A DNA stretch of 64,000 nucleotides from Paractinoplanes ovalisporus. GTDB taxonomy: Bacteria > Actinomycetota > Actinomycetes > Mycobacteriales > Micromonosporaceae. The stretch spans positions 166,213 through 230,212 of the forward strand of contig NZ_JAENHP010000017.1 of the NCBI RefSeq assembly GCF_016834655.1. Reading direction: 5' to 3'. Positions 57,500 to 64,000 of this stretch are shown here, piece after piece. Position numbers and translations under genes: made by a program. The stretch's first letter is position 1. Each line of letters starts with the position of its first letter. The notes under the pieces are model-generated. The model had not been told where the DNA came from and searched no databases. It saw nothing but the letters and a program-made list of their open reading frames with translations.

Positions 57500-59911
57500 A
57501 TGAGTCCACGGAGCCTGACCCAGGTCGAGGCCGAGGAGCGCGCGGCCCTCGTCGACGTCGACCGCTACGACATCGCCATCGACCTCACCGACCTGCCGAC
57601 CGGCTCGACCGTGGTCTGCGTGTCGACGGTGACCTTCACCTGCCGCGAGCCGGGCGCCGCGACGTTCGCCGACTGCGTGGCGCCGGTCATCTCGGCGACC
57701 CTCAACGGCGAGCCGCTGCCGCCGGCGGTCGACGGCCGCATCCCGCTTCCCCGGCTCGCCGAGCACAACGTGCTGCGGGTCGAGAGTGTGCAGGCCGACA
57801 CCACCGACGGGCCGGGGGTGCACAAGGCGGTCGACCCGGCCGACGGCGAGGTCTACGTCTGGACGACGTTCGCGCCCGACGAGGCCCGCTACCTGTTCGC
57901 CTGTTTCGACCAGCCCGACCTCAAGGCGCCGCACGCGTTCGTCGTGACCGCGCCCGAGGCGTGGAAGGTGGCCTCCAACACCGGTTCTCCCCAGATCGAA
58001 AGGCTTGCGGGTGTACGCCGGTGGAGCTTCCCGGACACCCCGGTGCTCGCCACCTACAACTGTGTCGTCAACGCCGGCCCGCTGCACGAGGTGCGCCGCG
58101 AGGCCGGCGGTTACGACCTCGGCCTGTTCTGCCGCCGATCGCTGGCCCCGATGCTCGACCGTGACGCCGACGAGATCTTCACGGTCACCGCGCAGGGCCT
58201 GAAGTTCTACGGCGACGTCTTCGCCATGCCGTTCCCGCAGCACAAGTACGACCAGATGTTCATGCCCGACTTCGGCGGCGCGATGGAGAACTGGGGCTGC
58301 GTCACCTGGGAAGACTCTTTCCTGCGGCGTTCCGAGCCGACCCCGGCCGAGCGGCAGGCGCTGGCCGTGGTGCTGCTGCACGAGATGGCGCACATGTGGT
58401 TCGGCAACCTGGTGACGATGCGCTGGTGGGACGACCTGTGGCTGAACGAGGCGTTCGCCGAGTTCGCCTGCTACTGGGCGGCGGTCGGCGCGACCCGGCA
58501 CACCGACGCCTGGGTCGAGCTGCTCGCGACCGGCAAGCTGGTGGCCTACGTGGTCGACCAGGGCCCGGTCTCGCATCCGATCCGCCAGCCGGTGCGCGAC
58601 GTCGCTCAGGCCTCCTCCATCTTCGACGCGATCACCTATCCCAAGGGCGCGGCGGTGCTGCGGCAACTGATGACGTACGTCGGTGAGGAGAACTTCGTCA
58701 CCGGCATGCGCGCATACTTCGCCCGCCACGCGTGGGGCAGCACGACTTTGCAGGATCTGATCGACGCCTTGGCCGCGACGTCGGGCCGCGACCTGGACAC
58801 GTGGCGGGCCGGCTGGCTGGAGACGGCCGGGGTCGACCGGTTCACGTTCGAGCCGGGCACGCTGACCGGGCGGGGTCCGGCCGGCCCGCCGCGACCCCAG
58901 GTGCTCGCCGTCGGCTCCTACGTTTTCGACGGCGACGACCTGCGACGTACGGCGCTGGCCCCGCTCGACGTGCAGGGCGCCTCGACCGCCGTCGACCTGC
59001 CCCCGGAGGCCGACTTCTATCTGGTCAACGACGAGGATCTGACGTTCGCCACGGTCCGCCCGTCGGCCCGCGACCGCGCGACGCTGGTGAACTCCGCCGG
59101 CGCGTTGCCGACCGCGGTGTCACGTGGTGTCGCCGTGTCGACGGTCTGGGATATGCTGACCACCGGCGACGCGACCCCGGACGAGGCGCTGAGCTGCCTG
59201 ATCTCCGTGCTCGACCGCGAGACCTCGGACGCGGTGATCGAGCCCTACCTGCATCTGGCCGGCGACGCGGCCGAGTTCTGGGCCGGCGACGACCGCCTGA
59301 TGGGCGACTTCCACGCGCTGTGCACGAGGCTGGCCGGGCAGCCGGGCCGCGAGCAGGTGGGTCTGCGCGGCATGATCCGGTCGGCACCCGATCTCGACAC
59401 GATCGACCGGCTGCGCGAGCGGGCCGGCAACGACGTCGACCTGCACTGGCGTGCCCTGATCCGCGCGGCTCAGCTGGGTGGTGAGACCGATTCCGCCGTA
59501 CGGGATCTGCTCGCGCGTGACCCCGACCCCGACGCCACCTATCGGGCCCTCGCGGTGCGGGCGGCCCGCCCCGACGCCGGTGAGAAAGCGGCGGTCTGGC
59601 AGGTGCTGGCGGTCGACCGGGCGGTGCCGATCGGGTCGACCGGCGCCGTCGCGAACGCGTTCTGGCGGCCCGGGCAGGAGACGATCCTGGCCCCGTACGG
59701 GGAAAAGTATTTGACCCTTCTACCCGATCTGGGGCGCAGTGGCCTGGTGCCCTCGGTCGTCTATCCTGGCCGGCTGATTCCGCGCTTCGGTGTCGGGGCC
59801 GACTTCCCCGACCGGGCCGACAAAGCCGCCGCCGACGCCACGCCGGTGGTCCGCCAGGGCGTGCTCGAGTATGCCGACCTGCTACGCCGGATGATCCGCG
59901 CCCGAGCCTGA
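57500..59911 (+). CDS. pepN: M1 family aminopeptidase N
   Basis: An 803-residue cytosolic aminopeptidase that removes N-terminal residues from peptides. It has the substrate-anchoring GGAMEN (259-264), the zinc motif HEMAH with His294 and His298 plus Glu317 in NEAF, and a long helical C-terminal domain. No signal peptide is present, as in actinobacterial PepN. The ATG at 57500 is chosen over upstream starts that add unrelated residues. The divergent membrane-protein gene starts 55 bp away. Confidence 0.95.
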   Translation: MSPRSLTQVEAEERAALVDVDRYDIAIDLTDLPTGSTVVCVSTVTFTCREPGAATFADCVAPVISATLNGEPLPPAVDGRIPLPRLAEHNVLRVESVQADTTDGPGVHKAVDPADGEVYVWTTFAPDEARYLFACFDQPDLKAPHAFVVTAPEAWKVASNTGSPQIERLAGVRRWSFPDTPVLATYNCVVNAGPLHEVRREAGGYDLGLFCRRSLAPMLDRDADEIFTVTAQGLKFYGDVFAMPFPQHKYDQMFMPDFGGAMENWGCVTWEDSFLRRSEPTPAERQALAVVLLHEMAHMWFGNLVTMRWWDDLWLNEAFAEFACYWAAVGATRHTDAWVELLATGKLVAYVVDQGPVSHPIRQPVRDVAQASSIFDAITYPKGAAVLRQLMTYVGEENFVTGMRAYFARHAWGSTTLQDLIDALAATSGRDLDTWRAGWLETAGVDRFTFEPGTLTGRGPAGPPRPQVLAVGSYVFDGDDLRRTALAPLDVQGASTAVDLPPEADFYLVNDEDLTFATVRPSARDRATLVNSAGALPTAVSRGVAVSTVWDMLTTGDATPDEALSCLISVLDRETSDAVIEPYLHLAGDAAEFWAGDDRLMGDFHALCTRLAGQPGREQVGLRGMIRSAPDLDTIDRLRERAGNDVDLHWRALIRAAQLGGETDSAVRDLLARDPDPDATYRALAVRAARPDAGEKAAVWQVLAVDRAVPIGSTGAVANAFWRPGQETILAPYGEKYLTLLPDLGRSGLVPSVVYPGRLIPRFGVGADFPDRADKAAADATPVVRQGVLEYADLLRRMIRARA

Positions 59912-60084
59912 CCAGGGTCTCGCTCGTTGCCTGATTAGAGAGTTGTCACATCACAGGAAGCTCCCAGCCGACGTCCTCACTATTTTGATCAATTTTGTTG
60001 TAAAGTCCCTGGACGCCACGCCAGTCAAGATCATTTCCGCCGGCGACCCCGCGATTTCGTACGCAAAGGACTCGGGCTCCGACG

Positions 60085-60948
60085 ATGTTCAACAGCGCAG
60101 TCATGTACGCCAAGCAACACCTGCCGGAGCCGGTGCGCGTCCTCGCGCGCCGGGGGCAGCTCGAGGCGTACAACGCCCGGCTGCGCATGACCGTGCCGGT
60201 GGCGACCCGGGCCGACGTCGAAAACATCTACCACTGCGCGGTCCGCAAGACCGCCAGCCAGTGGATCAAAGAGGTGTTCAGCGACTCGCTCGTCTACAAA
60301 CACTCCGGCCTGCTGACGTACGACCCGCGCTTCTACGGCTGGAAGCACCCGCGCGTCGTGCCGCCGAACCGCATCGGTTTGTCGCTGTTCTTCCCCCGCG
60401 CGCGTTTCGACAAGATGCCGAAGCCGGAGAAATACCGCGCCTTCTTCGTCATGCGCGACCCGCGCGACATGGTCGTCTCCAGCTACTTCTCCACGCGCAA
60501 CTCCCACGGCCCCATGGGCGACGTGCTCGAACAGCGCAAGGTGCTGATGGAGCTGCCCCGCAAGGAGGGCATGCTCTGGCTGATCGGCGACATGGCCAAG
60601 AAGAACCGCTTCGGCGCGATCCGCTCGTGGGTCGACGCGCCCCAGTCGCCCGAGGTCAAGCTGGTCAAATACGAGGACCTGACCGGCGACAACCAGTCCG
60701 ACGAGATGGCGGCCCTGCTCAGCCACTGCGGCATCAATCTGCCGCCGGACGCCCTCGAGACGGTGTTGTCGCGCTACAGCTTCGCGAAGATGAACGAACG
60801 CAAGGGGACGTCGACGGTCTCCCACTACCGCAAGGGTCAGCCCGGAGACTGGGCCAACCACTTCGACGACGACATCTACGAGGCCTTCAACAAGGTCACG
60901 GGAGATCTCGTCGAGCGGTTGGGCTACCCGTCCTACCAGCAAAAGTAG
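60085..60948 (+). CDS. PAPS-dependent sulfotransferase
   Basis: A 287-residue cytosolic sulfotransferase. The 5'-phosphosulfate loop is seen as AVRKTASQWIKE (about 53-64), the 3'-phosphate site as RDPRDMVVSSYFS, and the C-terminal cofactor motif as KGQPGDWANHF. These match the Sulfotransfer_1 fold, which moves sulfate from PAPS to hydroxyl or amine groups. The acceptor (sugar, lipid or metabolite) cannot be told. The ATG starts near a less GC-rich promoter region (about 59912-60084) downstream of the aminopeptidase. Confidence 0.92.
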   Translation: MFNSAVMYAKQHLPEPVRVLARRGQLEAYNARLRMTVPVATRADVENIYHCAVRKTASQWIKEVFSDSLVYKHSGLLTYDPRFYGWKHPRVVPPNRIGLSLFFPRARFDKMPKPEKYRAFFVMRDPRDMVVSSYFSTRNSHGPMGDVLEQRKVLMELPRKEGMLWLIGDMAKKNRFGAIRSWVDAPQSPEVKLVKYEDLTGDNQSDEMAALLSHCGINLPPDALETVLSRYSFAKMNERKGTSTVSHYRKGQPGDWANHFDDDIYEAFNKVTGDLVERLGYPSYQQK

Positions 60949-60959
60949 TCCCGCCGACC

Positions 60960-61240
60960 TCCTCCGACGCGCGGCCGCCAGTCTTCTCGTGCCGGCCCTT
61001 CCGGCGCACGGCCGCGAGCCCTCCCCGTGCCGGCTTTCTCTGCGCGCGGCCAGCCCCTCCCGTTCCGACCCTTTCCGGCGCGCTGCCGCCAGCCGTTCCT
61101 GTGCCGGCCTTCTCTGGCGCGCGGTCACCAGCCTGTCCCGGGCTGACCTTTCCGGCGCGCGGTCACCAGCCTGTCCCGGGCTGACCCCTTCCGGCGCGCG
61201 GCCACCACCCTCTTCCGGCGTGTGGCGGCCGCTCTCTTCG
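60960..61240. repeat. About 37-bp degenerate tandem repeats between convergent genes
   Basis: Units containing TTCCGGCGCGCGG and CAGCCTGTCCCGGGCTGACC recur about every 36-38 bp through the gap between the sulfotransferase and the tetR-type gene. Two neighbouring copies (about 61118-61190) are nearly identical; the others are degenerate. The array touches the 3' ends of both genes. No gene is supported. Confidence 0.8.
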
Positions 61241-61244
61241 CTGC

Positions 61245-61865
61245 CTATGGGGCTCGGAACAGGCGGCCCAGCTGGTCCTCGAGGATACGGAGCGCCGCTG
61301 CGCCGTTCCGCTGACCGCCCAGCACGCTCGAACCCAGCCCGTTGGTCAGCGCGACCAACGCGGCCGCGGTCAGCGGCGGGTCGACGTCGGCCGCGACTTC
61401 GCCCGCGTCCTGAGCTGCGGCGATGTGCCGGGCCAGCAGCGACTCCAGCTTGTCGGGGTAGGTGGCACCGTGACGCTCGCCCATCTCCGGCTCGCTGAAA
61501 ACCAGCGTGTAGAAGCCGGTGTACGCCCGCGTCAGCCGCACACTCTCGTCGTCCGTCGGCAGCACAGCCGTGAGCGTGCCGTAGACGACCGTGCGCGGAG
61601 TCACCGGACCGAGCGCGCGGATGCTCGCCGAGACCCGCTCGGTGAGCTGCTCGCCGAGGTAGGCGAGGGCGGCCAGCAGCAATGCCTCCTTGGTGTGGAA
61701 GTAGTACTGCACGAGCCGCAGCGAGACCCCGGCCTCGGCCGCCACCTCCCGCATGGTCGCCGACTGCAGGCCACGCGTGCTCGCGATCCGCAGCAGCGCC
61801 TCACCGATCTGCCGCCGCCGCTGCTCATGGTCCACCCGTTTCGGCACATCAATGATGATACGCAT
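61245..61865 (-). CDS. TetR family regulator
   Basis: This 206-residue repressor has an N-terminal TetR HTH (RRRQIGEALLRIASTRGLQS, MREVAAEAGVSLRLVQYYFH) and a helical ligand domain. The ATG at 61865 lies inside a perfect palindrome (see 61856-61871), so repressor binding would block its own start. The alpha/beta hydrolase gene starts divergently at 61994 and is its probable target. The ligand is unknown. Confidence 0.9.
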   Translation of the reverse strand: MRIIIDVPKRVDHEQRRRQIGEALLRIASTRGLQSATMREVAAEAGVSLRLVQYYFHTKEALLLAALAYLGEQLTERVSASIRALGPVTPRTVVYGTLTAVLPTDDESVRLTRAYTGFYTLVFSEPEMGERHGATYPDKLESLLARHIAAAQDAGEVAADVDPPLTAAALVALTNGLGSSVLGGQRNGAAALRILEDQLGRLFRAP

Positions 61866-61871
61866 GTATCA
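61856..61871. promoter_or_regulatory. TetR-type operator overlapping the regulator start
   Basis: TGATACGCATGTATCA is a perfect 16-bp inverted repeat (arms TGATAC/GTATCA, 4-bp centre) containing the ATG of the tetR-type gene. A further half site GTATCA follows at about 61889. Binding would hinder translation start and the divergent promoter. Confidence 0.7.
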
Positions 61872-61993
61872 CATTTCGTGGTACGGTCGTATCAGAAAAG
61901 CACGGCCACCCTGTCGGTCACCTTCGGCCACCTCTCCCGCGGCGTCGGTGACCGGCACGTACGCATCCGAGAGCACGTGCACCGGAGGCCCAG

Positions 61994-62872
61994 ATGCCCG
62001 TCGGCGAGTTCCGCAACGATCAGGCCCGCGACCGTTTCCTCAGCGTCTACGACGACCTCGTCGACCGGCTCTGGCCGTCGTCCTCGGTCCCGTCCGACGT
62101 GGACACCAGCTTCGGCACGACCCGGGTCCACCGGCTCGGCTCCGGCGACGGAAGCCCCTTCGTCCTGCTCCCCGGCTCGGGCGGCCCCGCGCTGATGTGG
62201 CACGCATATGTCGGCACCCTCGCCGCCTCCCGCCCCGTGATCGCGATCGACACCATCGGCGAGCCCGGCCCGTCCGTCCAGACCCGACCCCTCACAAGCG
62301 GCGACGAGTGGTCCCAGTGGCTGCGCGAAACCCTGACGGCGCTGGGCGTCGACCAGGCCCACCTGGTCGCGACGTCGTACGGCGGCTGGATCGCCCTGTG
62401 TCACGCACTGCGCGCCCCGCAGTCGGTAGCCAGCCTCGCCCTGCTCGATCCCGGCGGTTTCGGCCAGGTCAGCCCGAAGTTCCTGGCCTGGATCATCGCC
62501 GGCGGCCTGGCCAGCTTCACCCCCCGCCCGGTCCGGCACGCCCTGGCCCGCCCGCTACGCAACGTGACCCTCCGCGACGACAACGCGATGCCCCTGGTCA
62601 AGGCCACGTTCGGCTTCCGCCGCCGCCACATCATGCCCACCCCATTGACCGACCAGGAGCTGAACCGAATCACGGCTCCCACGCTGCTCCTGCTAGGCGG
62701 TCACAGCCAGCTCTACAACGCCCGCGAAGTGGCAGCCACCGTAACCACCCACATGCCACACGCCACCGCCGAAATCATCCCCGAAGCCGCCCACGACGTG
62801 GTCCTGTGGCGCCCCGAAGAGCTGGCCCAGCGCATAGTCACGTTCGCCGCCAACACTCCCAGCCGAACCTGA
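61994..62872 (+). CDS. Alpha/beta hydrolase divergent from TetR
   Basis: This 292-residue protein has the hydrolase order: oxyanion strand FVLLPGSGGP (56-65), nucleophile elbow ATSYGGW (Ser-Tyr-Gly-Gly), a variable cap with several Arg, the acid near LLLLGGHSQ and the catalytic His in EAAHDVV. The residue before the nucleophile is Thr rather than the usual Gly-x, a mild variant. No signal peptide is seen. The divergent TetR gene and its operator suggest that it removes or modifies a small compound that acts as inducer. Confidence 0.88.
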   Translation: MPVGEFRNDQARDRFLSVYDDLVDRLWPSSSVPSDVDTSFGTTRVHRLGSGDGSPFVLLPGSGGPALMWHAYVGTLAASRPVIAIDTIGEPGPSVQTRPLTSGDEWSQWLRETLTALGVDQAHLVATSYGGWIALCHALRAPQSVASLALLDPGGFGQVSPKFLAWIIAGGLASFTPRPVRHALARPLRNVTLRDDNAMPLVKATFGFRRRHIMPTPLTDQELNRITAPTLLLLGGHSQLYNAREVAATVTTHMPHATAEIIPEAAHDVVLWRPEELAQRIVTFAANTPSRT

Positions 62873-62929
62873 CACCCCCTGCCCCGCCACCACCGCTCTG
62901 CGCCTCCCCGCCACGCACGCGCATCGCCC

Positions 62930-63345
62930 CCGAACGTCGCCCTCACGCGTATGCGCACGCCACTTCGCGGGTCGCCCTCACGCCGCCTTCGCACGCCACC
63001 TTCGACGCCGCCTTCGCGCGTCGCCCTCATTCGCCACCCCTCGAACGTCGCCTTCGCGCGTCGCGCCACCCACGAACGTCGCCCTCACGCGTATGCGCAC
63101 CGCCACCTCGCACGTCGCCCTCACACGCCGCCCTCGAACATCGCCTTCGCCCGTCGCCTTCGCATGCCACCCGAGCGCGTCACCCTCACGCGTCGCCTTC
63201 GCATGCCACCCACGCGCGTCGCTCTCACACGCCGCCTTCGCATGCCACCCGAGCGCGTCACCCTCACGCGTCGCCTTCGCACGCCACCCACGCGCGTCGC
63301 TCTCACACGCCGCCTTCGCATGCCACTTCGCGCGTCCTCTTCGCG
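62930..63345. repeat. 39-bp tandem repeat array between convergent genes
   Basis: The word CGCCTTCGCATGCCACC recurs at an exact 39-bp step (GCATGCCAC or a variant at 63162, 63201, 63240, 63279 and 63318). Odd and even copies differ (CCGAGCGCGTCACC versus CCACGCGCGTCGCTC), giving a 78-bp higher-order unit. More degenerate copies extend left to about 62930. The copies touch, so it is not CRISPR. Because 39 is 13 codons, long open frames on both strands show 13-residue repeats, but none has a plausible start. The array fills the gap between the hydrolase and transporter 3' ends. Confidence 0.9.
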
Positions 63346-63402
63346 TGGTTCGCCCCCGCGCGCAGCCGGAAGGTGCACGCGGGGCGATCCGGGAACGGTG
63401 GC

Positions 63403-64000
63403 TCAGGCAATGCCGGCCAGGGCCCGTCCGGCCAGGCCGAGGCCGACCACAATGATCAGCGCCGCGGTAGCTGGTGGCGAGATGGCCTGCCAACGGCGGG
63501 CCAGGCGCCAACGGCCCTGGAAGCGATCACGCAGCCGAACGAGCAGGAGCCCGGCCGCGGTGAGCGTCGCCGCCATGCCAAGTCCGTAGGCGATGACCAG
63601 CAGGACTCCGAACACGGTGCGTCCCAGCGCAGCCGCGCCCAGAAGCACAATCAGCGCAGACGGACTCGGCACCAGCCCACCAGCCACCCCAAGCCCCGCG
63701 ATCCCCCACTTCCCCGGCCCATGATCGTGCGAGTGTCCGTGACCGTGCGGATGTGCGTGACCGTGCGGATGTGCGTGCCCGGCAGCTTCGCTCACGTCGT
63801 ACGCATGCGCATGGCCGGACGCAGCCTCGGCGTGCGAATGCGCGTGGCCGAGCGTCGCGTCGTTGCGCGAATGCGCATGAACGAGCAATCCGCTGTCGTG
63901 CGAATGCGCATGCCCGGACGCCACCTCGTCGTCCGAAAGCACATGACCGGACGCTGCGTCGTTGCGCGAATACGCATGAACGAGCAATCCGCTGTCGTGC
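63403..64000 (-). CDS. NicO/RcnA-type Ni/Co transporter, His-rich, N-terminus cut off
   Basis: The C-terminal about 199 residues of a metal transporter that continues beyond the window. The membrane part fits the NicO family: GIAGLGVAGGLVPSPSALIV, then LLGAAALGRTVFGVLL and two more helices. Before it lies a long His-rich cytoplasmic loop (GHAHPHGHAHPHGHGHSHDH and similar), typical for nickel/cobalt binding. The loop contains an in-frame 99-bp repeat (33 residues; copies at about 63861 and 63960 on) ending in LLVHAHSRNDA-like words. The full length and start cannot be given. Confidence 0.85.
   Translation of the reverse strand, partial: HDSGLLVHAYSRNDAASGHVLSDDEVASGHAHSHDSGLLVHAHSRNDATLGHAHSHAEAASGHAHAYDVSEAAGHAHPHGHAHPHGHGHSHDHGPGKWGIAGLGVAGGLVPSPSALIVLLGAAALGRTVFGVLLVIAYGLGMAATLTAAGLLLVRLRDRFQGRWRLARRWQAISPPATAALIIVVGLGLAGRALAGIA

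Noticed and set aside
63150..63345. 39-bp repeats as CRISPR or as a coding repeat protein
   Set aside because: No spacers between copies. The open frames on both strands lack starts and ribosome sites and fill a gap between convergent genes.

Overview
The window comes from a high-GC actinobacterium (about 70% G+C by eye), most likely of the family Micromonosporaceae, for example an Actinoplanes relative. The evidence is strong G/C bias at third codon positions, many GTG starts, frequent 4-bp ATGA gene overlaps, a Ku protein, a large LuxR-type ATPase regulator, a secreted cellulase with a CebR-type operator, and abundant CGTACGG words. The family assignment is inference. No tRNA, rRNA, insertion sequence or CRISPR array was found.

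Layout. 0-10 kb: a family-2 glycosyltransferase; an operon of an AlkZ-like DNA glycosylase fold protein, a cytochrome P450 and a small membrane protein; an alpha/beta hydrolase; and a coupled SulP transporter, GH13 enzyme and M24 peptidase operon. 10-28.6 kb: a defence-like island. It holds a divergent seven-gene locus. To the left are a Rad50/RloC-like ATPase with a zinc-hook CPLC, a small HEPN-like protein and a HIRAN protein. To the right are a winged-helix protein, a Cas4/Dna2-type Fe-S nuclease, a beta-barrel-ended protein and an SF1 helicase. Next come a Ser/Thr kinase, a complete type I restriction-modification set (hsdM, hsdS, hsdR), and an HTH-methyltransferase-like protein whose catalytic motif IV is degenerate. 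28.6-40 kb: small surface proteins, a patatin-like lipase, a ClpC-type unfoldase, several uncharacterised genes, a 1064-residue cysteine-cluster protein and Ku. 40-49 kb: a CHASE-like histidine kinase, a GH5 cellulase and a lipoprotein that each have a perfect CebR-type operator, a YhhN plus fatty-acid-hydroxylase pair (ether-lipid metabolism?), and a FadR-like regulator with a FadR-like operator. 49-60 kb: a metzincin-like protein, a receiver-degenerate response regulator, a LAL regulator, a radical SAM/SPASM pair and an M1 aminopeptidase. 60-64 kb: a sulfotransferase, a TetR/hydrolase divergent pair and the C-terminal part of a His-rich NicO-type metal transporter.

Two things stand out. First, the divergent 10.1-18.7 kb locus looks like an undescribed nucleic-acid-targeting defence system. 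Its right arm resembles Dna2 split into separate proteins: an Fe-S PD-(D/E)XK nuclease, a beta-barrel protein and an SF1 helicase. Its left arm resembles an anticodon-nuclease-type ATPase with a second HEPN-like partner. Second, at least eight unrelated tandem-repeat arrays (periods 17 to 69 bp) sit directly against the 3' ends of genes, a recurring architecture that the gene annotation does not explain.

All functional statements rest on motif reading by eye. No similarity search or structure prediction was run.
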